Shown: piece after piece, positions 30,630-42,002 of the stretch
Layout of the letters: each line of letters starts with the position of its first letter
Numbering within the stretch: position 1 is the first letter of the stretch
NCBI GenBank assembly: GCA_024643325.1
Contig: JAHEND010000002.1
Coordinates: 108,269 to 172,268, forward strand
Source of the DNA: Sediminicola sp.
GTDB lineage: Bacteria; Bacteroidota; Bacteroidia; Flavobacteriales; Flavobacteriaceae
Direction: 5' to 3'
Length of the DNA: 64,000 bases
Translations under genes and position numbers: made by a program
The notes under the pieces: generated by a model
What the model was told of the DNA's origin: nothing
The model's database searches: none
The model's input: only the letters and a program-made list of their open reading frames with translations

Positions 30630-32501
30630 TTATTCGCTTAAGGATGCTATTTCAGAGATAACATCAAGCTCTACCTTAAGGTTGTCTATTATAAATTCTT
30701 GTCTTTTTGGGGTGTTTTTCCCCATGTAAAACTCAAGGAGCTGATCAATGGACATTTTCTTATCTAACATGACAGGCTCAAGCCTAATATCTTGACCAAT
30801 AAAATGCTTAAACTCATCAGGAGAAATTTCTCCTAAACCTTTAAATCTTGTGATTTCTGGCTTAGCCCCTACTTTTAGCATTGCAGCCTCTTTCTCTTCG
30901 GGAGTATAGCAATAAAAAGTTTCTTTTTTATTTCTTACTCTAAACAGTGGCGTTTGAAGGATATACAAATGATTGTCCTTTATCAGTTCTGGGAAAAATT
31001 GTAAAAAGAAGGTGATTAACAACAACCTAATATGCATGCCGTCTACATCTGCATCTGTTGCAATAACAATATTGTTATAACGTAAATCCTCCATGGAGTC
31101 TTCAATGTTTAGGGCGGCTTGCAATAAGTTAAACTCTTCATTTTCATAAACAATCTTCTTACTCATCCCATAGGAATTAAGTGGTTTTCCCCTTAGGCTG
31201 AATACGGCTTGGGTATTCACATCCCTAGACTTTGTTATAGATCCAGAAGCAGAATCTCCCTCAGTAATAAAAAGAGTGCTCTCCAAGTAACGATCATGTT
31301 TAGTGTCTGTTAAATGCACTCTACAGTCTCTTAGCTTTTTATTGTGAAGATTACTCTTCTTTGCGCGATCTCTAGCGAGTTTTCTAATACCAGAAAGCTC
31401 TTTGCGTTCTCTTTCTGCTTGAACAATCTTTCTTTGTAATGCTTCTGCTGTATCAGGATTTTTGTGTAAAAAATTATCTAAGTATTGACTTATAAAATCA
31501 TTAATGTAGGTTCTTACAGTGGGCATTTCCCCTCCCATATCAGTTGAACCAAGTTTGGTCTTTGTTTGACTCTCAAAAACTGGCTCCATGACCTTTATGG
31601 AAATGGCAGAAATAATTGATTTTCTAATATCTGCTGCCTCGTAGTTCTTTCCGTAAAAATCTTTTACCGTACGAGCAATTGCCTCTCTAAAAGCAGCTTG
31701 ATGAGTACCCCCCTGAGTAGTGTGTTGTCCATTCACAAAGGAGTGATACTCCTCACTATACTGTGTTTTACTATGGGTAATAGCCACTTCAATATCTGGA
31801 CCTTTAAGGTGAATGATTGGGTAAAGCATGTCTTCTGCAGCATTGTTATCTTCTAAAAGATCCTTAAGCCCATTTTCGGAGAAATATTTTTCTCCATTAA
31901 AAACAATCGTTAAGCCTGGATTGAGGTAAACATAGTTTTTGAGCATGCGAATTACATACTCAGCCCTGTATCTATAATTTTTAAATATTGCTGCATCTGG
32001 AATAAAACGAACTTTAGTTCCCTTTCGTTTAGAAGTTTCTAAAGGACCTTCCTCTGAAACTAAATTTCCAGCCTCAAATGTGGCGGTCTTTAATAGATTG
32101 TCTCTACAAGAAGAAACCTCAAATATGGAAGAGAGCGCGTTCACCGCTTTTGTCCCAACCCCGTTGAGTCCAACAGATTTTTTAAAAGCCCTGCTGTCAT
32201 ATTTACCACCAGTATTCATCTTAGAAACCACATCTACCACTTTTCCAAGTGGAATACCCCTTCCGTAATCCCTTACAGCAACTTCAGTTTCTTTTATGGA
32301 AATTTCAATGGTTTTACCAGCCCCCATGACAAACTCATCTATACAGTTATCTATAACCTCTTTTAAAAGGATGTAAATACCGTCGTCTGCAGAAGAACCA
32401 TCTCCCAACTTACCAATATACATACCAGGACGCATACGAATATGCTCCTTCCAATCTAAAGAACGAATATTGTCTTCTGTATATTGAGTTTGTTGCTCCA
32501 T
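30630..32501 (-). CDS. parE: DNA topoisomerase IV subunit B
   Basis: [51 protein letters not shown]. Confidence 0.94.
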   Translation of the reverse strand: MEQQTQYTEDNIRSLDWKEHIRMRPGMYIGKLGDGSSADDGIYILLKEVIDNCIDEFVMGAGKTIEISIKETEVAVRDYGRGIPLGKVVDVVSKMNTGGKYDSRAFKKSVGLNGVGTKAVNALSSIFEVSSCRDNLLKTATFEAGNLVSEEGPLETSKRKGTKVRFIPDAAIFKNYRYRAEYVIRMLKNYVYLNPGLTIVFNGEKYFSENGLKDLLEDNNAAEDMLYPIIHLKGPDIEVAITHSKTQYSEEYHSFVNGQHTTQGGTHQAAFREAIARTVKDFYGKNYEAADIRKSIISAISIKVMEPVFESQTKTKLGSTDMGGEMPTVRTYINDFISQYLDNFLHKNPDTAEALQRKIVQAERERKELSGIRKLARDRAKKSNLHNKKLRDCRVHLTDTKHDRYLESTLFITEGDSASGSITKSRDVNTQAVFSLRGKPLNSYGMSKKIVYENEEFNLLQAALNIEDSMEDLRYNNIVIATDADVDGMHIRLLLITFFLQFFPELIKDNHLYILQTPLFRVRNKKETFYCYTPEEKEAAMLKVGAKPEITRFKGLGEISPDEFKHFIGQDIRLEPVMLDKKMSIDQLLEFYMGKNTPKRQEFIIDNLKVELDVISEIASLSE

Positions 32502-32544
32502 AATTTATAGCAATAGGATAGGGAGCTAATATAGTGAGGTCTTT

Positions 32545-32595
32545 AAAAAAATAAAACCCAATCAGGCTAAAGTAATTAACAATAGTGATTGGGTT
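32545..32595 (-). terminator. Intrinsic terminator downstream of ychF
   Basis: AACCCAATCA...TGATTGGGTT (32595-32586 / 32564-32555) followed by TTATTTTTTTAAAG on minus strand. Confidence 0.75.
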
Positions 32596-32619
32596 ATTGT
32601 TGATAGGTATTAATGTGAA

Positions 32620-33714
32620 CTACACATTAAATCTAAAATGCATGACATCTCCATCTTGCACAATATATTCTTTGCCTTCTACACGCATCTTTCCTGCTTC
32701 TTTTACTTTGGCCTCACTGCCATAAGATTCGTAATCTGTGAAAGAAATAACTTCTGCCCTAATAAAACCTTTTTCAAAATCTGTGTGAATGACACCTGCT
32801 GCTTGGGGTGCAGAAGCACCCACAGGAATGGTCCAAGCCCTTACTTCCTTAACGCCTGCAGTAAAATAAGTCTCTAGATTTAATAATTTATAGGCACCTC
32901 TAATAAGTTTTGCAGACCCTGGTTCATCTAGACCCATATCTTCCAAAAACATTTGACGCTCTTCGTAGCTTTCTAGTTCGGTAATATCCGCCTCTGTTCC
33001 AACCGCTAAAAAAATCACTTCTGCATTTTCATCTGCAACAGCCTCTTTGACTTTGGTTACATATTCATTCCCACTAACTGCAGCGTCCTCAGATACATTA
33101 CAAACATACATAACTGGCTTGTCTGTAATAAACTGTAGGGGTTTTACAAAAGCCTCTCTATCTTCTTTAGATAACTCAATCGCTCTGATAGACTTGCCTG
33201 CCTCTAAACCTTGCTTGAGTGATAATAAAACGGCCTCTTCTTTCTGAGCTTCTTTATTACCTGTCTTAGCAGCACGTTTTACTTTTTCTAATTTTTTATC
33301 TACTGTTTCCAGATCTTTGAGCTGCAATTCCATATCTATGGTTTCTTTATCTCTGATCGGATTTACATGGCCGTCTACATGAACAATATTGTCGTCGTCA
33401 AAACAACGAAGTACATGTAAAAGGGCATCTGTTTCTCTAATATTTCCAAGGAATTGATTTCCCAAACCTTCTCCTTTACTTGCTCCTTTAACCAGCCCAG
33501 CAATGTCAACTATTTCAACAGTTGCTGGAACAACACGCTCTGGATCTACTAAAGATTCTAATTTTTCTAGTCTTGGATCTGGTACATTGACCACCCCTAT
33601 ATTGGGTTCAATAGTACAAAAAGGAAAATTGGCACTCTGCGCTTTAGCGTTTGAGAGACAATTAAAAAGGGTAGATTTTCCTACATTAGGAAGGCCAACA
33701 ATACCTGCTTTCAT
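32620..33714 (-). CDS. ychF: Redox-regulated ATPase/GTPase YchF
   Basis: [38 protein letters not shown]. Confidence 0.97.
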   Translation of the reverse strand: MKAGIVGLPNVGKSTLFNCLSNAKAQSANFPFCTIEPNIGVVNVPDPRLEKLESLVDPERVVPATVEIVDIAGLVKGASKGEGLGNQFLGNIRETDALLHVLRCFDDDNIVHVDGHVNPIRDKETIDMELQLKDLETVDKKLEKVKRAAKTGNKEAQKEEAVLLSLKQGLEAGKSIRAIELSKEDREAFVKPLQFITDKPVMYVCNVSEDAAVSGNEYVTKVKEAVADENAEVIFLAVGTEADITELESYEERQMFLEDMGLDEPGSAKLIRGAYKLLNLETYFTAGVKEVRAWTIPVGASAPQAAGVIHTDFEKGFIRAEVISFTDYESYGSEAKVKEAGKMRVEGKEYIVQDGDVMHFRFNV

Positions 33715-33797
33715 ATGCTTGGTTTTTAATTGGTGGCAAATATATGACTATGCTTTTAAAAAAGCCTACAAAAAAAGGGAAGTAAAATTCAGATGTC

Positions 33798-34157
<360 letters not shown>

Positions 34158-34180
34158 TTAAGTTAATCGGGTGTATTGAT

Positions 34181-34198
34181 TACTTTTGCACAAAGGTA
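34181..34198. promoter_or_regulatory. Face-to-face -7 boxes for the divergent ferredoxin and acyl-CoA reductase genes
   Basis: TACTTTTG (34181-34188, +) and CAAAGGTA (34191-34198 = TACCTTTG on -). Confidence 0.5.
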
Positions 34199-34226
34199 AA
34201 ACCTAAAAACCGCTCAAACAAATATT

Positions 34227-35273
34227 ATGCCCACATATCAAGATAGATTTAATGCTGTTGTTGCTTTTGGAAAAACACTCCAAACTATGGTCCAGGCTAA
34301 AGAAGAAAATAAACGCAATGCCCCTCATCTAGAAGATTGGGAAAAACTCATTGCTCATGCGGGTCATAAAAATGGTTGGTTCACTGAGGAAAATATTTGG
34401 TACGCCACTGCACAGTGGGCCAATGAATTAACTAAAGAAAAACTTGAAAAATGGGTAGCTTCTTACCCCTCTCCCACAAAAAAGCCCATAGTGCTTTTAA
34501 TCATGGCGGGGAACATTCCGTTGGTGGGGTTTCATGACTTTTTAACGGCCTATCTGGCCGATGCTAAAATTCTAATAAAATTAGCCTCAAACGATCAGGT
34601 TCTCCTCCCATGGATTTTAAGCTTCTTGCAAGCACACACCCAAGAAGACCCAGATCATGTAAAAGTATTGGAGAAAATAAATGCGCCATACGACGCTTTA
34701 ATTGCTACAGGTAGTGACAATACTGCTAGATATTTTGAGCATTATTTTGGACACAAACCTAATATTATTAGAAAAAACAGAAATTCTGTTGCTGTAATTA
34801 CAGGAAAAGAAAGTACTGAAATGCTTCAAAAACTCGGGGAAGACATCTTTAGGTATTTTGGTTTAGGTTGCAGGTCTGTGTCTAAAATATATGTGCCTGA
34901 AGGATACGATTTTGACACACTATTCAAAGCCCTTTACGGGTATAGGGACCTTATTGAATATGAAAAATACAGCAATAATTACGATTATAATAAAGCGGTA
35001 TATCTGATGAGTTTATTTAAGATACTGGACAATGGTTTCTTAATTATTAAAGAAGACACCGGCCTCACCTCACCTATAGGCTCACTTCATTTTGAATACT
35101 ACCAGACTTTAGAAAAATTGGAAAAGGAGTTGGAGGCTAAATCTGATTTACTTCAATGTATTGTAGGGCCTGCTGGATTTTTGAACAGTATTGGTTTTGG
35201 AGAAACCCAAAACCCAAGCCTGACGGATTATGCAGATGGAGTAGACACTATGGATTTTATTTTATCCTTATAA
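34227..35273 (+). CDS. LuxC-like acyl-CoA reductase
   Basis: LLIMAGNIPLVGFHDFLTAYLADAKILIKLASND; ITGKESTEMLQKLGEDIFRYFGLGCRSVSKIY. Confidence 0.83.
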   Translation: MPTYQDRFNAVVAFGKTLQTMVQAKEENKRNAPHLEDWEKLIAHAGHKNGWFTEENIWYATAQWANELTKEKLEKWVASYPSPTKKPIVLLIMAGNIPLVGFHDFLTAYLADAKILIKLASNDQVLLPWILSFLQAHTQEDPDHVKVLEKINAPYDALIATGSDNTARYFEHYFGHKPNIIRKNRNSVAVITGKESTEMLQKLGEDIFRYFGLGCRSVSKIYVPEGYDFDTLFKALYGYRDLIEYEKYSNNYDYNKAVYLMSLFKILDNGFLIIKEDTGLTSPIGSLHFEYYQTLEKLEKELEAKSDLLQCIVGPAGFLNSIGFGETQNPSLTDYADGVDTMDFILSL

Positions 35274-35345
35274 AATTCTCTTAAAGCACGTACTTTTTAG
35301 ATTAATTATAAGACCTTTGTACGCTGAATTTCTACTAAAGAAACT

Positions 35346-36413
35346 TTGATGAAAAAACATAATTTTAGTGCTGGACCCTGTATACTTCCAAAAGAAGTTT
35401 TGGACAAAGCAGCTCAATCTGTATTGAATTTTAACGATTCTGGGCTCTCCTTAATTGAAATCTCTCATCGCTCAAAGGATTTTGTTGCGGTAATGGATCA
35501 AGCACAAGAGTTGGCCTTATCACTTTTAAATCTTGAAGGCAAGGGGTACAAAGCCCTATTTCTTCAAGGTGGTGCTAGTTTGGAATTTTTAATGGTTGCC
35601 TACAACTTATTAGAAACCAAAGCCGCTTATATAAACACAGGAACCTGGAGTGACAAAGCTATTAAAGAAGCTAAAGCTTTTGGTGAAGTGATCGAGGTAG
35701 GTTCTTCAAAATCAGATGGATACAAATATATTCCAAAAAATATTGAAGTACCTACAGACGTAGATTATTTACACCTCACCTCAAATAACACGATCTACGG
35801 AACTCAATTTCAACAGTTTCCAAAAGTCGGTGTCCCTATGGTTTGTGATATGAGTTCAGACATATTTTCAAGGACTATTGATTTTTCTGCCTTTGACTTA
35901 ATATACGCGGGGGCACAAAAAAACATGGGACCTGCAGGTACCACTCTTGTAGTAGTTAAAGAATCGATTCTTGGAAAAGTTTCTAGACATATTCCAGAAA
36001 TGTTAAACTATCAGACGCATATAGATAAAGAAAGTATGTTTAACACACCAGCGGTTTTTCCTGTGTATGTATCTATGTTAACCATGTCTTGGCTCAAAGA
36101 CCTGGGAGGTATTGCCGCAATTGAAAAGATTAATAGAAAAAAAGCCAGATTACTTTATTCTGAAATAGATCTAAATCCATTGTTTACAGGCTATGCAAAC
36201 AAAGAAGACCGATCATATATGAATGCTACATTCACCCTATCTGAACCTACCTTAGAGACACGCTTCAATGATATGTGCGCTGCTGGTGGGATAAATGGCT
36301 TAAACGGTCATAGATCTGTTGGGGGGTATAGAGCGTCTATGTACAACGCACTTTCACTTGAAAGTGTTGGTGTCCTCGTAGATATAATGAGTGATCTAGA
36401 AAGAAAAGCATAA
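35346..36413 (+). CDS. serC: Phosphoserine aminotransferase
   Basis: HNFSAGPCILPKEVL; SLIEISHRSKDF; FLQGGASLEF; AGAQKNMGPAG. Confidence 0.96.
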   Translation: MMKKHNFSAGPCILPKEVLDKAAQSVLNFNDSGLSLIEISHRSKDFVAVMDQAQELALSLLNLEGKGYKALFLQGGASLEFLMVAYNLLETKAAYINTGTWSDKAIKEAKAFGEVIEVGSSKSDGYKYIPKNIEVPTDVDYLHLTSNNTIYGTQFQQFPKVGVPMVCDMSSDIFSRTIDFSAFDLIYAGAQKNMGPAGTTLVVVKESILGKVSRHIPEMLNYQTHIDKESMFNTPAVFPVYVSMLTMSWLKDLGGIAAIEKINRKKARLLYSEIDLNPLFTGYANKEDRSYMNATFTLSEPTLETRFNDMCAAGGINGLNGHRSVGGYRASMYNALSLESVGVLVDIMSDLERKA

Positions 36414-36416
36414 AAA

Positions 36417-37370
36417 ATGAAGATTTTAGCGAATGATGGTATTCATCTAAGTGGCATTAAATACTTAGAAGAAGCTGGCCACCAAGTAGATACTACTACA
36501 GTATCTCAGTCACAATTAGCCAATTACATTAATGAACAACAAATTGAGGTAGTTTTAGTGCGATCTGCAACCGAGATAAAAGAAGCTATCATTGACCAAT
36601 GTCCAAGTATTAGAGTCATTGGAAGAGGTGGCGTTGGTATGGATAATATTGCTGTGGATTATGCCATCTCTAAGGGTATTAAAGTGATAAATACCCCAGA
36701 TGCTTCTGCGAGAGCAGTGGCGGAATTAAGCTTTGCTCATTTATTATCTGGCGCAAGATTTCTCTATGATGCCAACAGAAACATGCCCTTAGAAGGTGAT
36801 ACTCATTTTAAAGATCTAAAAAAATCTTATGCCACTGGTATTGAATTAAAGGGTAAAACATTAGGAATTTTTGGGTTTGGTAATATTGGCCAAGAAACCG
36901 CTAAGATGGGACTTTCTATGGGTATGAAGGTACTCTTTTTTGATCCTGAAATAAAAAACGCCTCTATTGAATTAGAGTTTTTCAATGGGGAAAAAATTTC
37001 TTTTTCACTAGAAGGAAGCAGCAGAGAAAATGTCTTAAAAGAATCTGATTTTATCTCCCTACACGTTCCCTCTCAAAGTGAATATTGTATAGATAGAAAT
37101 GCATTTGGATTATTAAAAAAAGGGGTCGGCATAATCAATACAGCGAGGGGAAATGCCTTAGATGAAGTAGCTCTTATTGAGTTTTTAGACAACGGAATCG
37201 TAGCTTTTGCTGGATTAGACGTATTTGAGTCTGAACCAAATCCTGAAATAAAAATACTCATGCATCCAAATATATCATTGACACCTCATATTGGCGCCGC
37301 TACTCTTGAAGCTCAGGAGAAAATAGGGCTTTCTTTAGCCAAACAAATTATTTCTTTTGACAATGCATAA
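36417..37370 (+). CDS. serA: D-3-phosphoglycerate dehydrogenase-like D-2-hydroxyacid dehydrogenase
   Basis: VIGRGGVGMDNIAVDYA; LGIFGFGNIGQETAKMG; GIINTARGNALDE; lies behind serC. Confidence 0.85.
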   Translation: MKILANDGIHLSGIKYLEEAGHQVDTTTVSQSQLANYINEQQIEVVLVRSATEIKEAIIDQCPSIRVIGRGGVGMDNIAVDYAISKGIKVINTPDASARAVAELSFAHLLSGARFLYDANRNMPLEGDTHFKDLKKSYATGIELKGKTLGIFGFGNIGQETAKMGLSMGMKVLFFDPEIKNASIELEFFNGEKISFSLEGSSRENVLKESDFISLHVPSQSEYCIDRNAFGLLKKGVGIINTARGNALDEVALIEFLDNGIVAFAGLDVFESEPNPEIKILMHPNISLTPHIGAATLEAQEKIGLSLAKQIISFDNA

Positions 37371-37698
37371 GCCTTCTTATTTTTCAAAATTAAAAGAGAA
37401 GTGGTCGGTTTCTTCTAACGGAGCACTTGTCGTTATTTTTATAGTCTTTTCAATTACTGGAAGTAGTGCCCTAAAACTGGCCAGACCTGTTTTGGATTTT
37501 GTTGGATTGGAGCGCAGTGCTTTTGAAGACCACTGGTACACCTTAATTTTTTACTGGACTTTGAGAATATTAATTATTTTTCCAATCTATCAAGTATTGC
37601 TTGTAGCTATTGGTGGGTTGTTTGGTCAGTTCAAGTTCTTTTGGAATTTTGAGAAGAAAATGCTCAAGAGAATGGGCTTGGGATTTCTTTTTAAATAG
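37357..37698 (+). CDS. DUF6787-like small membrane protein
   Basis: 112-aa TM protein overlapping the end of the serA-like gene. Confidence 0.5.
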   Translation: MTMHKPSYFSKLKEKWSVSSNGALVVIFIVFSITGSSALKLARPVLDFVGLERSAFEDHWYTLIFYWTLRILIIFPIYQVLLVAIGGLFGQFKFFWNFEKKMLKRMGLGFLFK

Positions 37699-37754
37699 AC
37701 ATTTAACACTTCTTTAAGATTTATCTCTATCCCTAAATCCATATATTTGAAACT

Positions 37755-38057
37755 ATGTTTACCACTCGTGGATTGTATGGGATATTTTTTGTGCTACTTT
37801 TTTTCTTAAAAAGCAGTACGCTTCATGCTTATACCCACGATAGTAACCATGCAGATAAAACAAGTCATTGTCAGACCTGTGAAATACAACAACTACAGTC
37901 TCCTTTACTTTTAGTCGCTGAAATAGATTGTATTGTTAACAATGATTTTGCTATTGTTACTTCAAAACAATGCAAGCAAACACCAGCGCAAGTTTTAAAA
38001 TATTCAGCTTACACCAATATCTGGTCCAGACCCCCACCGTCTGACTATAATTCATAG
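37755..38057 (+). CDS. Small secreted Cys/His-containing protein
   Basis: Signal-like N-terminus then HTHDSNHADKTSHCQTCEI; C-terminal SRPPPS; upstream of TonB-dependent receptor. Confidence 0.6.
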   Translation: MFTTRGLYGIFFVLLFFLKSSTLHAYTHDSNHADKTSHCQTCEIQQLQSPLLLVAEIDCIVNNDFAIVTSKQCKQTPAQVLKYSAYTNIWSRPPPSDYNS

Positions 38058-38103
38058 ATATTGAAGTGCTTAATAGCACTAGTTGTAATTTGAATATGTA
38101 TTC

Positions 38104-40485
38104 ATGAAATATATTTTATTATTATTTATGTCATTTGTATTGGGCTATGCCCATGGACAAGACTGCCATTTGGTCATTAAAGGTAAGGTGATTGACCAGC
38201 ACGATGGAAAACCCTTAAAGGGCGCTATTATAGCTATTTATGGTCTCGAAAAAGAAGTGTTTTCAAATGAAAATGGAGACTTTGTCTTACAAGGATTATG
38301 CCGTGGTTTTTATGAAATTGAAGTGTCTCATATTGACTGTGGGACTCAATTTATTCCTATAAATTTAACGGAAAACATTACCAAGACCTTCTATCTAGAG
38401 CATCATGTAGAAGCATTGAATGAGGTAGCGCTTATTAAGAAAGCTAATAATTTATTGGAACAACAAACTATAGATGCGACTGTTTTCGAAAATAAAATCA
38501 GCCAAAGTTTTGCTGAGGCACTGACTGAAATACAAGGCATTAGCACCCTTAAGACAGGTAACTCTATTGCTAAACCATTGCTCCAAGGAATGTACGGGAG
38601 TAGAGTGCTTACCAATAACCAAGGGGTTAGAATGCAGGATATGGAATGGGGCGCAGAACACGCACCAAATATAGCTACTTCTAGTGTAGAAGGGGTGTCA
38701 CTTGCCGTTGGTGCAAAGGCGCTTAAATATGGTGGAGATGCTGTGGGTGGTGTGATTATCCTAGATCCTAGAAAACCCGTTTTTAAGAACAGTCAAAAAC
38801 ACACTGCCATATTTTCTGCTTATTCCAATGGCTTGGGTATTTTGAGTAGTCAAAAATTCGAGAGAGATTTTGAAAATGGTTTGTTTTATGGAATTCAAGC
38901 GAGCTTTAAAAAAGCGGGGAATAATCAAAATACTGATGGTTACTTACTAAATACTGGATTAGAACAAACCAGTATCTCAATTCCTTTTGGTTGGCATTTG
39001 GCCCACAAAGGAATAGATGCATATATCTCTTATTTTAAAGCTAATAATGGTATCCTTAGAAACTCTCATATTGGTAATCTTCAAGATTTAATCAATCAGA
39101 TCAATGGAGACACCACTATTCCGATTGGAGATTTTACTTATAATATAGAAAACCCAAGACAGGAAGTTTCTCATATATTGGCCAAAATTTCTGCCTATTA
39201 TCATTTTGAAAATCTAGCTAAATGGACCCTTCAATACGATTTTCAGCAGAATAATAGAAAAGAGTTCGACCTCAGGCTTGGCGATAAAAATAAACTACCT
39301 GGAACAGATTTAAAACTACAAACCCATGCTATTCAATCGAATTTTAAATTAGATACCTTTTACGACAAGGCACTCGAATTTGGGGTAGAAACAGCCTATC
39401 AGATACATTTTCCAAACCCTGCAACTGGTGTAAAAAGACTCATACCAGATTACAATAGCTTAAATTTTGGCGCTTATTTATATGGATTAAAAACCCTCTC
39501 ATCTGCGTGGGAAATTGAAGGGAGCATAAGGGCAGACAGGGTTCAAATAAATGCAGATAAATTCTATAAAACCTCAAGGTGGGAATCTTTAGGCTATAAT
39601 ATTGACTTTTCAGATTTTGTTGTTGCAGACTTTGACACCCAAATACTTACAGCGGCAAAATTAAATTTCAATACCCAATCTGCTGCGCTAAGTGTTCACT
39701 TTAACCGTCAAGAGCACCGCCTTAGCACGCACCTTCAATACATAGAAAGAGCTCCTAATCCAGCGGAGTTATTTAGTGAAGGTCTACACCATTCTGCAGC
39801 TAGAATTGAATTAGGCTCTTTGAGAATGAGGAAAGAAAAAGCGCATAAATTGGGTGTTCAATACAGCTATCGTTCTGATCAGAGAACTTTTTTATTAGCC
39901 CCTTATTTTAATCGTATAAACGATTTTATGGCACTTATTCCTTCAGGTCTAGAATTCACGATAAGGGGTGCGTTTCCAGTTTGGGAATACCAGCAAACCA
40001 ATGCAAACTTCACTGGCTTAGACTTTAAATGGACGGAACGTTTTTCAAACGAACTGAAATTTACCAATGGGGCTTCTTTAGTAAAGGCAATTGACTTAAA
40101 AAACAACACACCCTTTCCAAACATCCCCCCTGTAAGTACCCAACACGAATTAGAATATTTGTTTAAAAATATCAAGGGACTTAGTGTTCAATTCGCTGGG
40201 GAATACAATTTTAGGCAAAACGAAGTGCCTGAAGACTTCATGATTTTTAATCCGTACACACAAAAAGAACAGCTACTAGAAATTAATAAAGCTCCTAACA
40301 GCTATTTTTTACTTTCATCTGTAGTAGCGTACCAATTTCCCAAAAGCGGTACCACCCAATATAAAATAAGACTTAGCGGTGAGAACCTCACCAATTTAAA
40401 TTATCAAAATTACCTCAATAGACTTCGATATTTTTCGAATGAATTGGGCATAAACTTTCAATTACAATTTCAAATCAATTTTTAA
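38104..40485 (+). CDS. TonB-dependent receptor with N-terminal carboxypeptidase-like regulatory domain
   Basis: KGKVIDQHDGKPLKGAIIAIYGLEKEVFSNENGDFVLQGL; plug-like region; beta-barrel ending in LGINFQLQFQINF. Confidence 0.9.
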   Translation: MKYILLLFMSFVLGYAHGQDCHLVIKGKVIDQHDGKPLKGAIIAIYGLEKEVFSNENGDFVLQGLCRGFYEIEVSHIDCGTQFIPINLTENITKTFYLEHHVEALNEVALIKKANNLLEQQTIDATVFENKISQSFAEALTEIQGISTLKTGNSIAKPLLQGMYGSRVLTNNQGVRMQDMEWGAEHAPNIATSSVEGVSLAVGAKALKYGGDAVGGVIILDPRKPVFKNSQKHTAIFSAYSNGLGILSSQKFERDFENGLFYGIQASFKKAGNNQNTDGYLLNTGLEQTSISIPFGWHLAHKGIDAYISYFKANNGILRNSHIGNLQDLINQINGDTTIPIGDFTYNIENPRQEVSHILAKISAYYHFENLAKWTLQYDFQQNNRKEFDLRLGDKNKLPGTDLKLQTHAIQSNFKLDTFYDKALEFGVETAYQIHFPNPATGVKRLIPDYNSLNFGAYLYGLKTLSSAWEIEGSIRADRVQINADKFYKTSRWESLGYNIDFSDFVVADFDTQILTAAKLNFNTQSAALSVHFNRQEHRLSTHLQYIERAPNPAELFSEGLHHSAARIELGSLRMRKEKAHKLGVQYSYRSDQRTFLLAPYFNRINDFMALIPSGLEFTIRGAFPVWEYQQTNANFTGLDFKWTERFSNELKFTNGASLVKAIDLKNNTPFPNIPPVSTQHELEYLFKNIKGLSVQFAGEYNFRQNEVPEDFMIFNPYTQKEQLLEINKAPNSYFLLSSVVAYQFPKSGTTQYKIRLSGENLTNLNYQNYLNRLRYFSNELGINFQLQFQINF

Positions 40486-40504
40486 TTAAACTACATCACA
40501 TCTT

Positions 40505-41047
40505 ATGAAAAAGATTTTCTCTACCCTATTAACCCTTTCACTATTGATATCATTTTTATCTTGTAGTGACAATGATAGCCCTGAACTTATCCAAGAGGAA
40601 GAAGTTATTACCTCGGTAATTGTAACGCTTCAAGCTGGAAGTGACACAGTTACTTTAAGTTCAGTAGACCTAGATGGAGACGGACCAAATGAACCTGTAA
40701 TAGATTTACTAGGCTCATTAAACTCTAACACTACTTATTCAGGTGATGTTAAGTTTTTAAATGAATCTATATCTCCAGTAGAAGATATTACAGAAGAAGT
40801 TGCAGAAGAAGCAGAAGAACACCAAGTATTTTATTCATTTACTTCGCCTATCAGTTCAGTGGTAACTTCAGATACGGATTCAAGTGGGAACCCATTGGGG
40901 CTGGTTTTCACTTTAACGACAGGGAACTCTGGAAATGCAACATTGGGACTTACATTGAGACATGAACCTAAAAAACCAAATTCTGGAATTTTAGATGCTG
41001 GTGGAGAAACAGATGTGGCAGTTATTTTTAGTGTCTCTGTAGAATAA
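40505..41047 (+). CDS. Lipoprotein, candidate surface-exposed partner of the TonB-dependent receptor
   Basis: Lipobox LISFLSCSDNDSPE; 180 aa; 20 bp downstream of the receptor. Confidence 0.65.
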   Translation: MKKIFSTLLTLSLLISFLSCSDNDSPELIQEEEVITSVIVTLQAGSDTVTLSSVDLDGDGPNEPVIDLLGSLNSNTTYSGDVKFLNESISPVEDITEEVAEEAEEHQVFYSFTSPISSVVTSDTDSSGNPLGLVFTLTTGNSGNATLGLTLRHEPKKPNSGILDAGGETDVAVIFSVSVE

Positions 41048-41051
41048 AAAA

Positions 41052-41918
41052 CTACTTTTTAAAACCACTTAGGTTTTGATTTATGAAGTCTTTTGGGAAA
41101 TTTTCATCTCCATCAAACCCTAGGGTTAGGTGGGGATTTTTTTTGGGCAAGTAATAGGTATTGAATAGATAGTCCCAAATGCTTAAACTGATTCCAAAAT
41201 TCACCCCAAAACGACCTTTAGGAAGTGATTTAGCATGGTGATAAAGATGCATCACAGGATTATTGATCAAGTATTTTAGCGGCCCCCAATCAAGGGCTAA
41301 ATTCGCATGATTTAAATGACCAATCACAATAGAGATAAAATGAACAACAAAGGCTTGTTCTGGCTCAAAACCTCCCAAAAGCATAATGGCCAAGGTCTTC
41401 AATGGTTTGTAAAGAATGTTCTCCATCCAATGATACCTCAAATGAGCTGCAAAACCCATTTCTTTCACGGAATGATGCACTTTGTGGAACTGCCAAAAGA
41501 ACGGTATCTTATGAAGCGCAATATGCGTGAACCATTGAACAAAATCTAGAAGAACAAAAAATATCAAAAGACCCAACCAAGACGGTAATTTATTTAAATC
41601 TAGTAAAGCAATAGAATGGATGGTAATACCATAGGAATTAAAAAAACTACCCAGAATGACATATAAGCCACTAATAACACTTGAGAATACAAAGAAATTG
41701 AAATACATATAAACGGCGTCAAGCCAAAAGTCTTTCCTAAAAACTTTCTGCTCTTTACGCCATGGAAATAGTAGTTCTAAACCCCACACAACAAAGGAAA
41801 TTAATGTTAAACCCCAAAAATAATTTTGATTCCAGGGAACATCAAAAATGATAGATCTATAAAACCACCTAAAACTTCCACTTATGGTATCTACAACAAC
41901 GTCTATATACTCAATCAT
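41052..41918 (-). CDS. Sterol desaturase/fatty acid hydroxylase family protein
   Basis: His motifs HIALHK, HKVHH, HLYHH. Confidence 0.87.
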   Translation of the reverse strand: MIEYIDVVVDTISGSFRWFYRSIIFDVPWNQNYFWGLTLISFVVWGLELLFPWRKEQKVFRKDFWLDAVYMYFNFFVFSSVISGLYVILGSFFNSYGITIHSIALLDLNKLPSWLGLLIFFVLLDFVQWFTHIALHKIPFFWQFHKVHHSVKEMGFAAHLRYHWMENILYKPLKTLAIMLLGGFEPEQAFVVHFISIVIGHLNHANLALDWGPLKYLINNPVMHLYHHAKSLPKGRFGVNFGISLSIWDYLFNTYYLPKKNPHLTLGFDGDENFPKDFINQNLSGFKK

Positions 41919-42002
41919 ATAACAAACTTATTCATTTTCAATAAATCCAAAGAATGTTTCACCAATGTCGCTGAAAAATCATTAACAATGTTCACGTCAT
42001 TT

